This document shows, piece after piece, positions 24,936 to 34,650 of a stretch of 64,000 bases of DNA. Below the pieces are notes generated by a model. That model searched no databases. It was not told the DNA's origin and saw only the letters and a program-made list of their open reading frames with translations. The DNA comes from Acinetobacter sp. XH1741 (GTDB taxonomy: Bacteria; Pseudomonadota; Gammaproteobacteria; Pseudomonadales; Moraxellaceae), in NCBI RefSeq assembly GCF_041021895.1, contig NZ_CP157428.1:2480001-2544000 (forward strand), in the 5' to 3' direction. The translations under genes were made by a program, and so were the position numbers. Every line of letters begins with the position of its first letter. The first letter of the stretch is position 1.

Positions 24936-25817
24936 ATGACGCTTAAACAACTAAAAGCTTTTTTAGCACTTGCGCGTACACTCAACTATGCCAATGCTTC
25001 TTTAGAGCTACATCTCAGTCAATCTGCTTTAAGCCTCACCATTAAAAGCTTAGAAGAAGAATTAGGCGGTAAACTGTTTAACCGTAATACACGCCGTGTT
25101 GAGCTTACCCAAGAAGGCAAATCCCTCATTCCCTATGCTAAAAAATTGCTCGCCAATTGGGATGAGATGGAGAATGATGTCAAACAACGCTTTAAGCTTA
25201 ATCGGGGAACTTTAAGTATTGCTTCAATGCCTTTTGTGACTCATGCAATTCTACCTGAGGTCATTCATCAATTTTTAGCACTTCATCCCAATCTCAACTT
25301 TTCAATTCACGATATTCCAAATGAGACCATTATAGAAAAAGTTCAAGATGGTATTTTCGAGCTTGGCATTTGCTTTGAACCCGATCTCACCGAAGGCTTA
25401 GAATTTAAGCCTCTATTTGAAGAAGATTTCTTGGCGCTATTACCAAAGACTCACCCACTTGCTCAATCGCCCTCTATTACATGGCATGAGCTTTGTTCAA
25501 ACCCATTTGTAACTTTGCAAAAACCTTCCATTGTTCGATATTTAGTTGAGCAAAATTGTTTGCGAAATAATATAACACTCGATTTGAAAGTTGAATGCCA
25601 TCAAATTTCATCACTTTCAAGTTTTGTTGCTTATGGAATTGGTGTGAGTGCTATACCAAGGCATTTTGCCAAACACATCGATAAAGAACATAACGTACTC
25701 ATTGAATTAAAGGATGAGGCTATTCATAAGACAGTGGGAATTGTTTATAAAAAGAATTTTGAAATTTCAAATATTTCTACTCAATTTATTGAGGCTTTAG
25801 TTCAATATAAATTTTAA
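24936..25817 (+). CDS. LysR-family regulator next to the ato operon
   Basis: A 293-residue LysR-type regulator. The N-terminal winged HTH is MTLKQLKAFLALARTLNYAN to LHLSQSALSLTIKSLEEELG, followed by a typical effector domain (GTLSIASMPFVTHAILPEVI; GIGVSAIPRHFAKHI). AAGGA lies five bases before the ATG. It is on the same strand as atoDAEB, which begins 244 bases downstream, so it may control that operon in response to a short-chain acid; this is inference. No damage seen. Confidence 0.87.
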   Translation: MTLKQLKAFLALARTLNYANASLELHLSQSALSLTIKSLEEELGGKLFNRNTRRVELTQEGKSLIPYAKKLLANWDEMENDVKQRFKLNRGTLSIASMPFVTHAILPEVIHQFLALHPNLNFSIHDIPNETIIEKVQDGIFELGICFEPDLTEGLEFKPLFEEDFLALLPKTHPLAQSPSITWHELCSNPFVTLQKPSIVRYLVEQNCLRNNITLDLKVECHQISSLSSFVAYGIGVSAIPRHFAKHIDKEHNVLIELKDEAIHKTVGIVYKKNFEISNISTQFIEALVQYKF

Positions 25818-26061
25818 AAAATTAAAGACTGTATTTTAGGATGAGTTACCCCTGCGTTTAAGTGAAATTTATTAATAGTTATAAATTTCAATAAATTGAA
25901 TGATTATTTTTAAGATAATTCGCTTTTATCTTTCTTATCTTTTGTTGCGAATTTGCTGCCATTCATTGATTATACTTATTAATCCTTTAAAAAAATTAAC
26001 TTCTATAACGCAAAATGTGATGCTAAAACTAAACTACTAAGGGATATAGGAAAACAACAGA

Positions 26062-26766
26062 ATGAATAAAGTTTATGCCAATGCAGAGGCAGCACTGAAA
26101 GATGTTATTGCAGATAATCAAACACTCGCTGTAGGCGGTTTTGGTTTATGCGGAATTCCTGAAAAACTGATTGTTGCAGTAAAGCAAAGCGGTGTAACTG
26201 GTCTAACTTGTATTTCGAATAATGCTGGTATAGATGATTTTGGTTTAGGCATTTTACTTCAAACTAAACAAATCAAAAAAATGATTTCTTCTTATGTTGG
26301 AGAAAACAAAGAATTCGAACGCCAATATTTAAATGGTGAACTCGATGTCGAGCTTACTCCTCAAGGCACTTTAGCTGAAAAATTACGCGCTGGCGGTGCA
26401 GGAATTCCTGCTTTTTATACTCAAACTGGTGTAGGTACACTCATTGCGGAAGGTAAAGAAGAACGTACTTTTAATGGCAAAAATTATATTTTAGAAGAAT
26501 CTTTAACAGCAGATGTGGCACTTGTTAAAGCTTATAAAGCAGATAAAGCGGGTAATTTAGTATTCCGTAAAACTGCTCAAAATTTTAACCCTGAATGTGC
26601 AATGGCTGGAAAAATTACTATCGCAGAAGTTGAACAGGTTGTTGAAATTGGTGAATTGGATCCGGATGAGATCCATTTAGCGGGTATCTATGTAAACCGC
26701 ATTGTACTTAATGCTTCACCTGAAAAACGTATTGAGCATAAAACTTTAAGCACGGAGGCAGTGTAA
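26062..26766 (+). CDS. atoD: Acetoacetate (3-oxoacid) CoA-transferase, subunit A
   Basis: Alpha subunit of the enzyme that activates acetoacetate to acetoacetyl-CoA using another acyl-CoA as donor, 234 aa. The CoA-transferase family I motif is [14 protein letters not shown] near residue 22. It is followed two bases later by the beta subunit gene, so the pair is translationally linked. The substrate is inferred from atoE and atoB downstream; succinyl-CoA or acetyl-CoA as CoA donor cannot be told apart here. An AGGA ribosome-binding site lies upstream. Confidence 0.92.
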   Translation: MNKVYANAEAALKDVIADNQTLAVGGFGLCGIPEKLIVAVKQSGVTGLTCISNNAGIDDFGLGILLQTKQIKKMISSYVGENKEFERQYLNGELDVELTPQGTLAEKLRAGGAGIPAFYTQTGVGTLIAEGKEERTFNGKNYILEESLTADVALVKAYKADKAGNLVFRKTAQNFNPECAMAGKITIAEVEQVVEIGELDPDEIHLAGIYVNRIVLNASPEKRIEHKTLSTEAV

Positions 26767-26767
26767 A

Positions 26768-27409
26768 ATGGCTTGGTCACGCAATGAAATGGCACAACGT
26801 GCTGCAAAAGAACTTGAAGACGGTTTTTATGTCAATTTAGGTATTGGACTACCTACCCTAGTTGCTAATTATATTCCTGAAAATATTAATGTTTGGCTTC
26901 AGTCTGAAAATGGCCTATTAGGGATTGGTGAGTTCCCAACTGAAGAAACTGTTGATGCCGATTTAATTAACGCTGGTAAACAAACTGTTACTGCTCGTCC
27001 TGGTGCTGCTTTTTTCTCAAGCTCAGAATCTTTTGCCATGATCCGTGGTGGTCATGTCAACATTGCGATTTTAGGTGCAATGGAAGTTTCCGAAAATGGT
27101 GACTTAGCCAACTGGATGATTCCTGGCAAAAAAGTTAAAGGAATGGGCGGTGCAATGGACTTGGTTGTTGGTGTCCAAAAAGTTGTAGTACTTATGGAAC
27201 ATTGTGCAAAAGACGGTACACCAAAGATCGTGAAAAACTGTAGCCTACCTTTAACAGGTAAAGGTGTCGTTCACCGAGTCATTACTGACTTAGGCGTAAT
27301 GGATATTACACCTCAAGGCGTAGAACTGATTGAACTTGCTAAAGATGTCACGCTTGAACAGATTCAAGCTGCTACAGGTGTCGATTTTTATAAAACCTTA
27401 GTCGCGTAA
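26768..27409 (+). CDS. atoA: Acetoacetate (3-oxoacid) CoA-transferase, subunit B
   Basis: Beta subunit carrying the catalytic glutamate, visible in [13 protein letters not shown] near residue 52 (the SENG motif). It is 213 aa, with the expected segments [18 protein letters not shown] and [20 protein letters not shown]. It is translated directly after subunit A. Together they make acetoacetyl-CoA in the cytoplasm for thiolase AtoB. Confidence 0.92.
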   Translation: MAWSRNEMAQRAAKELEDGFYVNLGIGLPTLVANYIPENINVWLQSENGLLGIGEFPTEETVDADLINAGKQTVTARPGAAFFSSSESFAMIRGGHVNIAILGAMEVSENGDLANWMIPGKKVKGMGGAMDLVVGVQKVVVLMEHCAKDGTPKIVKNCSLPLTGKGVVHRVITDLGVMDITPQGVELIELAKDVTLEQIQAATGVDFYKTLVA

Positions 27410-27523
27410 ATTCTAAGATTTAATTAGCTGTATAAGGCTCAAGCTAGCAAGTGAGTTTGGGTCTTAACCTTTTAAGCACCGGATGTGCTGTTTATAAATA
27501 AGAACGAGAAGGATTTTTGAGCT

Positions 27524-28933
27524 ATGGAAAAACAGCAAGGAATTTTTGAAAGATTTGCCCTTCGAATTAGTAACTGGTCTGAAAAATGGTTTCCTGATTC
27601 ATATATTTTTGCATTACTTGGCGTCATTATAGTCTCTATTGCCGCTTTAAGTATTGGTGCTCCAATTAAAGATGTAGCAACTTCATTCGGTAATGGTTTC
27701 TGGAGTCTTATTCCATTTACCCTGCAAATGACCATGCTCATTATTGTGGGTTATGTCGTTTCTGTATCTAAGCCCGTAAAATTTTTAATTCAAAAAATGG
27801 CACGTATTCCAAGTTCTGGTCGTGGTGCTATTGTTTTGGTAGCAACCGTCAGCTTATTAATTTCACTGGTCAATTGGGCAGTTAGTACCATTCTTACAGC
27901 GCTTTTAGTGATTGCTTTAGCAAAACGTAAAGAGCTAAATATGGATTACCGCGCAGCGGCTGCGGCAGCAATCATTGGTATGGGTGCAACTTGGGCACTT
28001 GGAATCAGTTCTTCAGCAGCACAGCTTCAAGCAAATAAAAGTAGTTTGCCTGAATCTATTTATAACTTAACAGGTGTTATTCCATTTACCGAAACGATAT
28101 TCCTTTGGCAATCAATTGCAATGACCATTATTTTGGTGATTGTTTCAATCGCCATTGCCTATTGGTCAGCTCCCAAAGGTAATAACGTTAAAACCATTGA
28201 TAGTTTTAACGTGCAGTTTGAAGAAGAAAAACTAAATGAAGAGAAATCTACACGTCCAGGCGACTGGTTAGAAAACTCACCGATTTTAACGATTATTGTG
28301 GTTGCTTTAGGTTTAATCTGGATGTTTTTTGAATTTTCAAAAAGTAATCCAATCATTGCCATTTCAAGCTTGAACACATACAACTTTGTATTTTTAATGC
28401 TAGGTTTAGCCTTGCATGGAACACCACGAAACTTTTTAAATGCTGTTTCAAAAGCAGTTCCAGCCGTATCAGGAATCTTAATTCAGTTTCCACTTTACGG
28501 AAGTATTGCTTTTATTATGACGCAAGCTTTAAACAGTCAGGACTTATCACTTTCACACTATGTTGCTGAGTTTTTCGTTTCTATCGCATCAAAAGAAACC
28601 TTTGCCATTGTGATGGGAGTTTACTCTGCCGTACTTGGATTCTTTGTTCCTTCAGGTGGTGGAAAATGGATTATTGAAGCCCCATATGTTATGCAAGCAG
28701 CAAATGATTTAAAGGTTCATTTGGGCTGGTCTGTACAAATTTATAATGCAGCTGAAGCTTTACCAAACTTAATCAATCCATTCTTTATGCTTCCAATGTT
28801 AGGCATTTTAAAACTAAAAGCAAAAGATGTGATTGGTTTTACAGTCACTCAGCTCGTTGTGCATTTTCCATTAGTTTTATTCTTACTGTGGTTCTTTGGT
28901 AGAACGCTCAGTTACACCCCTCCAACTTTTTAA
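27524..28933 (+). CDS. atoE: Short-chain fatty acid transporter AtoE
   Basis: A 469-residue inner-membrane carrier of the AtoE family with about 12 hydrophobic segments. Typical stretches are WFPDSYIFALLGVIIVSIAA, SLLISLVNWAVSTILTALLV and FVPSGGGKWIIEAPYVMQAA. It is expected to import acetoacetate or other short-chain acids. It has AAGGA upstream of the ATG and lies 114 bases after subunit B, within the same operon direction. Confidence 0.92.
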   Translation: MEKQQGIFERFALRISNWSEKWFPDSYIFALLGVIIVSIAALSIGAPIKDVATSFGNGFWSLIPFTLQMTMLIIVGYVVSVSKPVKFLIQKMARIPSSGRGAIVLVATVSLLISLVNWAVSTILTALLVIALAKRKELNMDYRAAAAAAIIGMGATWALGISSSAAQLQANKSSLPESIYNLTGVIPFTETIFLWQSIAMTIILVIVSIAIAYWSAPKGNNVKTIDSFNVQFEEEKLNEEKSTRPGDWLENSPILTIIVVALGLIWMFFEFSKSNPIIAISSLNTYNFVFLMLGLALHGTPRNFLNAVSKAVPAVSGILIQFPLYGSIAFIMTQALNSQDLSLSHYVAEFFVSIASKETFAIVMGVYSAVLGFFVPSGGGKWIIEAPYVMQAANDLKVHLGWSVQIYNAAEALPNLINPFFMLPMLGILKLKAKDVIGFTVTQLVVHFPLVLFLLWFFGRTLSYTPPTF

Positions 28934-28998
28934 TTTACTGGAGTCTTTAGTTTCGGCTAAAGGCAAATTTAGCAAAAACACCAATAAGAGATATTAAG

Positions 28999-30171
28999 AT
29001 GAGTTCAATTGTTATAGTTTCAGGTAGCCGTACTGCAATGGGTGGTTTTCAGGGCAGTTTATCTTCTCTAACCGCTCCAGAACTTGGCGCTGCTGTCATC
29101 CGTGAATCGATCCAACGCGCAGGTGTTAAACCTGAACAAGTAGATGAAGTTATTTTTGGTTGTGTACTCAGTGCCGGTATTGGCCAAGGCCCTGCTCGTC
29201 AAGCAATGCGTAAAGCTGGTGTACCTGATCATGTTGGTGCAGTTACTATTAATAAACTGTGCGGCTCTGCTATGAAAGCAGTATTAATGGCATCGGATAC
29301 TTTAAAAGCAGGCAGTGCAAATATTATTGTGGCTGGCGGCATGGAATCTATGACCAATGCACCTTATATTTTGCCCAAAGCTCGCGGTGGTTACCGTATG
29401 GGCCACGGCGAAATTAAAGACCATATGTTTTTAGATGGCCTTGAAGATGCTGAAACAGGCCGCTTAATGGGTTCTTTTGCGCAAGATATGGCGAATACGA
29501 AAGGCTTTACACGTCAGCAAATGGATGACTTTGCGATTTCTTCACTTAAAAAAGCGCAAACCGCAATTACCGAAGGTTACTTCAAAGACGAGATCGTTCC
29601 TGTAGAAGTGAAAACACGTAAAGGTGTCGAAGTTGTTGATCAAGACGAGCAACCATTAAAAGCTAATCTTGAGAAAATCCCAACTTTACGCCCTGCTTTT
29701 AGTAAAGACGGAACAATTACTGCAGCGAACTCAAGCTCCATTTCTGATGGTGCTGCTGCATTAGTACTGACTACTGAAGAATATGCACAATCCCATGGTT
29801 TAAATACTTTAGCAAAAATTGTGGCGACTTCGACTCATTCGCAGCATCCAAGTGAATTTACAATTGCCCCGATTAGTGCAATTCAAAAAGTACTTGAGCG
29901 TGCGGGTTGGTCAGTTGATGAAGTAGATGCTTGGGAAATTAATGAAGCTTTTGCAATGGTGGCAATGGCACCTATTCATGAGCTAGGCATTGATGAAGCA
30001 AAAGTTAACGTACATGGCGGCGCATGTGCTTTAGGTCATCCAATTGGGGCAACGGGTTCAAGAATTATCCTTTCTCTCATTTATGCTTTAAAACGCTTAG
30101 GTAAAAAGAAAGGTGTTGCTGCCCTATGTATTGGTGGTGGTGAAGCAACCGCTGTAGCGATTGAAATTTAA
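28999..30171 (+). CDS. atoB: Acetyl-CoA C-acetyltransferase (thiolase)
   Basis: A 390-residue biosynthetic/degradative thiolase cleaving acetoacetyl-CoA to two acetyl-CoA. The acyl-accepting Cys is in INKLCGSAMKAV near residue 88, the conserved His in GGACALGHPIGATGSR, and the second Cys in ALCIGGGEATA near the C-terminus. It completes acetoacetate breakdown after atoDAE. A strong terminator follows at 30184-30222. Confidence 0.94.
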   Translation: MSSIVIVSGSRTAMGGFQGSLSSLTAPELGAAVIRESIQRAGVKPEQVDEVIFGCVLSAGIGQGPARQAMRKAGVPDHVGAVTINKLCGSAMKAVLMASDTLKAGSANIIVAGGMESMTNAPYILPKARGGYRMGHGEIKDHMFLDGLEDAETGRLMGSFAQDMANTKGFTRQQMDDFAISSLKKAQTAITEGYFKDEIVPVEVKTRKGVEVVDQDEQPLKANLEKIPTLRPAFSKDGTITAANSSSISDGAAALVLTTEEYAQSHGLNTLAKIVATSTHSQHPSEFTIAPISAIQKVLERAGWSVDEVDAWEINEAFAMVAMAPIHELGIDEAKVNVHGGACALGHPIGATGSRIILSLIYALKRLGKKKGVAALCIGGGEATAVAIEI

Positions 30172-30183
30172 TTAAAAAATTAA

Positions 30184-30222
30184 AAGAAGATGTAAGGGCT
30201 TTTCTTACATCTTCTTTTTTTT
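30184..30222 (+). terminator. Terminator after atoB
   Basis: AAGAAGATGTAAG and CTTACATCTTCTT form a 13-pair stem around a GGGCTTTT-type loop, followed by eight T residues. It is 13 bases after the atoB stop. Confidence 0.9.
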
Positions 30223-30233
30223 ACAAGAAAAAT

Positions 30234-30682
30234 CTAAGCTGTTCTAAATAGCTCGTAACAGGTTTGTCGGAACCATTTATGACTACTCTTGTGATGACAA
30301 GACATATGCCAATGTTGTTTAACGTCATACGTTGGAAAATCAAGAGGTGCAGGTAAAATCTGTAAGTTTTCTCTAACCAATAAAACTTGGCTTAAATAAT
30401 ATGGCACAGTGGCAATAGCATCAGTTTCTTGAACAACTAAGCCCACACCTAAATAGCTGGGTAAACGAATTAGAATATTCCTATCTAAGCCCTTATTTTG
30501 AAGCTCATTTTTAATGTGATAATGCCCAATACCTGCATCAATATCGATATGATACTCACGCATATAATCTTCTAAAGTAAAATTATTGGGGTCTAAACGA
30601 GGATGATTCTTTGAACACATCACAACATAATGTTGACGGAAAAATTTCTGCTGATAAAAACCTTCTTCTAACTGTGGTAGAA
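30234..30682 (-). pseudogene. LysR-family regulator, C-terminal part cut off by the IS
   Basis: The C-terminal half of a NodD/NahR-like LysR effector domain: LPQLEEGFYQQKFFRQHYVV to the stop after ELFRTA. It joins exactly to the N-terminal part at 31965-32445: removing the IS and one copy of the GAA target duplication gives DLAIGF-LPQLEEG in frame, a 308-residue protein of normal LysR length. The insertion therefore broke an intact gene with no other visible damage. As it stands this half lacks any DNA-binding domain and has no start of its own; the open frame upstream belongs to the IS. Confidence 0.88.
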
Positions 30683-30770
30683 AGAGGTGGATCAGGAAAT
30701 TTGAACAACACTTATAAGTGATATTTTGCTCCCCAAATGATGTTATAAACATCAATATATGGAGTATTTT

Positions 30771-31076
30771 ATGGCACGTAGACCAAGAAGAAATCATTCA
30801 AATGATTTTAAAGCTAAGGTAGCACTTGCTGCGATTAAAGCAGAAAAAACACTTGCTGAATTGAGTGCTGAATTTGATGTTCATCAAAACCAAATTATCG
30901 ACTGGAAAAATCAACTGATTTCAGCTTCCTCGCAAGCTTTCGATCAATCAAAAGCTCCAACAGAACCACCCATCGATCTAAAAAAACTACATGCAAAAAT
31001 CGGTGAGCAGGCATTAGAAATTGATTTTTTAGAAGGTGTGTTGAAGAAACTGGGCCGCTTCAACCACAAAAGTTAA
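30771..31076 (+). CDS. IS3-family OrfA (transposase HTH subunit), copy 1
   Basis: A 101-residue protein from the ATG at 30771 (GGAG six bases upstream), beginning [20 protein letters not shown]. It has an HTH of the IS3 OrfA type ([20 protein letters not shown]) and a C-terminal leucine-zipper-like stretch ([19 protein letters not shown]). The slippery heptamer TTTTTTA at 31025 lies within this end, so part of translation is expected to shift into OrfB and make the full transposase. Confidence 0.92.
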   Translation: MARRPRRNHSNDFKAKVALAAIKAEKTLAELSAEFDVHQNQIIDWKNQLISASSQAFDQSKAPTEPPIDLKKLHAKIGEQALEIDFLEGVLKKLGRFNHKS

Positions 31077-31903
31077 TCGATGACTCACTTCAGATTTCAG
31101 TATCTAAGCAAGCTCAGCTGCTGAAAGTCTCCCGTGGTTGTTATTACTATCGCCCAAAACCTGTGAGTGCATCAGATCTGAAGCTGATGCGGTGTATGGA
31201 TGAGTTACATATGCAATACCCTTTTGCAGGTAGCCGTATGATGCGTGATTTGTTGAATCGTCAAGGACATCATATAGGACGACGTCATACACGTACTTTA
31301 ATGAAGAAAATGGGCATTAATGCGTTATATTGCAAACCAAATTTAAGCCAGGCTAATCAAGCTCACCGCAAATATCCATATCTGCTCAAAGGATTGGCTA
31401 TTCAGCGCAGTAATCAAGTGTGGTCTACGGATATAACGTATATCCCTATGGCAAAAGGCTTTGTTTATTTATGTGCTGTGATTGATTGGCATAGCCGCAA
31501 GGTACTTGCGCATAGAGTATCGATTAGTATGGAGGTTACATTTTGCATAGAAACATTAAATGAAGCTATTGAAAAATATGGTCGACCTGAAATATTTAAT
31601 ACAGACCAAGGCAGTCAGTTTACCAGTGATGCATTTATTGATGTATTGAAATCAAATGACATCCAAATCAGCATGGATGGTAAAGGTCGATGGGTTGATA
31701 ATGTGATGGTTGAACGATTATGGCGGAGCGTTAAATATGAAGAGGTGTATCTCAAAGCCTACAGCAATGTTTTGGATGCGAAGAAGCAATTAAACGCATA
31801 TTTTGAATTTTATAATTTGAAACGACCTCATTCGAGTCTGGACAAAATGACTCCAGATGAGTTTTACTATGACCAGCTACCACAACAAAATAAGGTAGCT
31901 TAA
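31026..31903 (+). CDS. IS3-family OrfB (DDE transposase domain), copy 1
   Basis: This frame opens right after a stop next to the slippery site at 31025-31031 and runs to 31903. It is probably made only as the OrfAB fusion; a GTG at 31163 is the first internal start. The integrase core shows the DDE residues in VWSTDITYIP (D), IFNTDQGSQFTS (D) and DNVMVERLWRSVKYEEVY (E), with the C-terminal FYNLKRPHSSLDKMTPDEFY typical of IS3 transposases. It is identical to the copy at 62186-63063. Confidence 0.93.
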
Positions 31904-31964
31904 CTAGAGCAGAGTATCACTTATAAATAAGCTTTTAGTTGTTCAAACATGTGGGACCACCTCT

Positions 31965-32445
31965 GAAAGCCTATGGCAAGATCAATTTCACCGTTTGCCA
32001 TTTGATAACTGGTTTCAGGCGTAATAGGTCTAATATTTAAACGAATGAGAGGCGCTTTTTCTTTTAAGTAGTTGGTTAACTGCGGCAATAAAACTAAATG
32101 GGATACATCAGTCATTGCAATGGTAAATAATTGATCAGACGTTAAGGGATCAAAGTTCACATTAAAGTTATTAATACTTTCAACTTTATCAATAACTTCA
32201 CTAATTAAAGGAAAAATCTGCTTTGCAAGTTCGGTCGGAATCATTTCATTTCCAACTCGAATAAACAAAGGATCATTAAAATGTTGGCGAATTTTGTTTA
32301 GACCGTTACTTACACTCGGTTGTGTTAAACCGATGGCATCTGCGGCCATTGAAACACTTTTGAACCGATAAATATGATAAAAAATATTTAATAATCTACT
32401 GTCTAGATCAAACAAAATTGTCTCCGCTTGGACTAAATAGTCCAT
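31965..32445 (-). pseudogene. LysR-family regulator, N-terminal part cut off by the IS
   Basis: This piece starts at the ATG at 32445 (MDYLVQAETILFDLDSRLLN) and holds the complete winged HTH (YRFKSVSMAADAIGLTQPSV) and the first half of the effector domain up to DLAIGF. The reading frame then enters the IS and stops at QLKAYL. It may still make a DNA-binding fragment. A perfect 7-bp inverted repeat GGGTATC-TC-GATACCC at 32479-32494 lies 34 bases upstream and may be its own operator. The other half is at 30234-30682. Confidence 0.88.
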
Positions 32446-32654
32446 TGAAAATAAGTTCAAAGCAGGTATGAAATGCAAGGGTATCTCGATACCCTACTTT
32501 TGACTTATTGATATTTACTCTAAATTAACAAAGAATTTAGACGAGGGGCAATGCTTTATAACGCCTTTCATCGTAAAGACCAAAGCATAATCCACTTATT
32601 TGATTAATTTATATATAAATCTCGTGAACCTCACCCATTTCAAATAGGAACCTA

Positions 32655-33548
32655 TTATTCTTGCTGGGCTTTAAAACCATTCCATATTTGTTGTACCGAT
32701 TTATTATCACTCAAATTATTTTTAAAGATATAAATATCTTGAGCAAGACAATAATCTTGCTGGTCCAAAATGACTAATTTTCCAGCGGCAAGGTCATCTT
32801 CAACGTTAATTTTTGGAATCCATGCAACACCCAACCCTTGTAGAACCAGCTCTTTTAAATTGGTGGCATTGTCTGTTTCGTATAATGTTTTATATATCAG
32901 TTTACCCTCAATGAGTTGGTCAACAAGCTTCCTTAAATAAGCATGTTTACTATACGCAAGCAGAGCAAAATTACTTTGAATTGTATGTTTAGGACTATGG
33001 TCAGGCTCAGTTGCAGATACAGGTACAATGACTGTTTCAGCAATTTTAATACCACTTAAAATATCATCTCCGACTTTTCTAATATTGCTTTTATCTGCAT
33101 AACAAATCATGAAATCACAGGCACCCTCTTTTAATAAAGATAAGCCTTCGCCACTATTTGTTGCTACGATTTCAATTTTTAAATCACGAATAAGTGTAGG
33201 GAATTTCTTTAAAAAAGTAGTTAAAAAGCCAGAAGCTAAGGAGTGAACAACGCAAAAACGAATAGTAGATTCAGTTTCATTTTTAATATTCTTAATGAGT
33301 TTTGCAGTCTCCTCAACCTGCTTTTCAATGTTCTTAGACATCACTAACAAAATTCGTCCAATGTCAGTAAATTCGATATTATTTTTGTTGTTTCTAATAA
33401 TGACTTCAGCACCAATCATTTCCTCAATTTGCTGAATTCTTCGAGTAAAAGCAGACTGACTAATAAATCTTTTCTCTGCAGCTTTTGAAATCGAACGTTC
33501 ACTTTCTAATGTGAGGAGATCCTCTACCCAACGAACTTCTAAATTCAT
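32655..33548 (-). CDS. LysR-family regulator (HypT-like)
   Basis: A 297-residue LysR-type regulator. The HTH is WVEDLLTLESERSISKAAEK with FISQSAFTRRIQQIEEMIGA, a pattern I associate with the HypT/YjiE branch of hypochlorite-responsive regulators. The effector domain has RFCVVHSLASGFLTTFLKKF and LVLQGLGVAWIPK. It is intact and on the same strand as the broken LysR. The target is not evident; no divergent gene starts within 700 bases. Functional assignment to oxidative stress is weak. Confidence 0.8.
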   Translation of the reverse strand: MNLEVRWVEDLLTLESERSISKAAEKRFISQSAFTRRIQQIEEMIGAEVIIRNNKNNIEFTDIGRILLVMSKNIEKQVEETAKLIKNIKNETESTIRFCVVHSLASGFLTTFLKKFPTLIRDLKIEIVATNSGEGLSLLKEGACDFMICYADKSNIRKVGDDILSGIKIAETVIVPVSATEPDHSPKHTIQSNFALLAYSKHAYLRKLVDQLIEGKLIYKTLYETDNATNLKELVLQGLGVAWIPKINVEDDLAAGKLVILDQQDYCLAQDIYIFKNNLSDNKSVQQIWNGFKAQQE

Positions 33549-34345
33549 CTTATCTATTCCCTTTTTAGATTTATAATTTTATTAATTGATATTTTTGGGA
33601 AATAGTATGAGTAAATGGAGTGATGGATAAAAATGAGAAAACATAGGGAGTACCTGCAAAAATGGGAGAAGCGTAAGGACAAAGCCAAACTATGAAAATA
33701 AAGTATTTAATAATTTTGACATAGAAAAGAAGATAAGAAAATAATAGTATTTGTTTTAAAGCGATACGAAATGAACTTAAATAAAGATAAAGTAAAAAAA
33801 CTAATAAAATCAAATAAAAATCCAACATCAATTAAATAAATCAAGTCTTTAAGTACAATAAATTTGAAAAATAAGTATTGGCTTTTATTTAATCAACTCA
33901 TTAGGGAAATAATAAAAATTTTCGCTTTTAGAATAGATAAAAAAAGTCCGCACCTTGGGGAAGAATGCGGACTGTGAACTGTTTCAATAACTCATCCTTG
34001 TGTCATTGATTAAATTTGGAAGTACCTAATTGCTACACTATTCTAGTATTCAAAAACTTTTAAAAAGTTAAATTTATACCTTTTACTACTCTACCCAATC
34101 AAAAAAAGTATTTGCCTTTAGCATAGGGCGATAAGGTAATAATTTATGCATCAATTATTACCTTACCTCATTTCAGGATTTAAGTAGTCATAATAATTTA
34201 TTGTATTTAAATACAATATTTAAAAAATTATAAGCTAAAAAAATAATCCCGACTATTATACTAAAGTATCTATTTGCGGACAGAGAAATTGTTAAATCAA
34301 CTTTTAAAAGCTGTCTTCAGTCAGCATAGACCTCTATAAAATGAT
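33549..34345. other. AT-rich 800-bp gap with an isolated terminator
   Basis: No convincing gene; an 86-codon minus-strand ORF at 33571-33831 is extremely hydrophobic and AT-driven, and is probably noise. The clear signal is a rho-independent hairpin on the minus strand (33945-33973, separate entry) that does not directly follow a gene. The 372 bases upstream of it up to 34345 could hold a small RNA or a long 3' leader of the 75-residue gene at 34346. Confidence 0.45.
33938..33973 (-). terminator. Isolated minus-strand terminator, possible small-RNA 3' end
   Basis: AGTCCGCA (33945-33952) and TGCGGACT (33966-33973) pair perfectly around a 13-base loop. On the minus strand the stem is followed by a long T-run (complement of the A-rich 33938-33944). 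The nearest upstream minus-strand gene ends about 370 bases away. Confidence 0.7.
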
Positions 34346-34573
34346 CTAATATTCGCCAATTAAATAGTATAACTTCCTTGAAATTTCAACCATCATGTTT
34401 GAAGTGTATTGGCTAATTTCAAAAATCTGTTTTTTCTGAGGATTAAAAACCATGTTATCTTTTTCATCACTATAAAAAACATAAGTTGTGTATTTATCCA
34501 TGTGATGAATATGCTCTTTCAAGCTCAGTTTTTCACCAGAGTTAGGGTCATATGCAGTAAACTTCATTCTCAT
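34346..34573 (-). CDS. Small protein of unknown function
   Basis: A 75-residue ORF beginning MRMKFTAYDPNSGEKLSLKE, predicted soluble, with a central YTTYVFYSDEKDNMVFNP and a C-terminal SRKLYYLIGEY. The balanced polar composition argues that it is coding despite the AT-rich surroundings. An AGAGA-type ribosome-binding site lies upstream. No family recognised. The next gene at 34651 is on the same strand 77 bases upstream. Confidence 0.5.
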   Translation of the reverse strand: MRMKFTAYDPNSGEKLSLKEHIHHMDKYTTYVFYSDEKDNMVFNPQKKQIFEISQYTSNMMVEISRKLYYLIGEY

Positions 34574-34650
34574 GCATTTGTCTCTTTACAGCGCTACATC
34601 TTCAAAAATTGCATTCTAAAAACTATTGAATAAACAATAATTTCTATGAA

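Larger units (their letters stand above)
30683..31964 (+). mobile_element. IS3-family insertion sequence, copy 1
   Basis: A 1282-bp element with inverted-repeat ends beginning AGAGGTGG and sharing TTTGAACAAC further in, flanked by a 3-bp target duplication GAA (30680-30682 and 31965-31967). It encodes OrfA (30771-31076) and OrfB in the -1 frame. A slippery TTTTTTA at 31025-31031 joins the two as expected for IS3-family transposases. Copy 2 at 62125-63406 has the same length, and the orfA and orfB products are identical. I do not assign an ISfinder name. It has cut a LysR regulator. Confidence 0.95.

Noticed and set aside
33571..33831. 86-codon hydrophobic minus-strand ORF
   Set aside because: The extreme Leu/Phe/Tyr content reflects AT-rich DNA; no ribosome-binding site and no family.
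34409..34633. 74-codon plus-strand ORF opposite the 34346 small gene
   Set aside because: Low-complexity hydrophobic shadow of the minus-strand frame with no ribosome-binding site.
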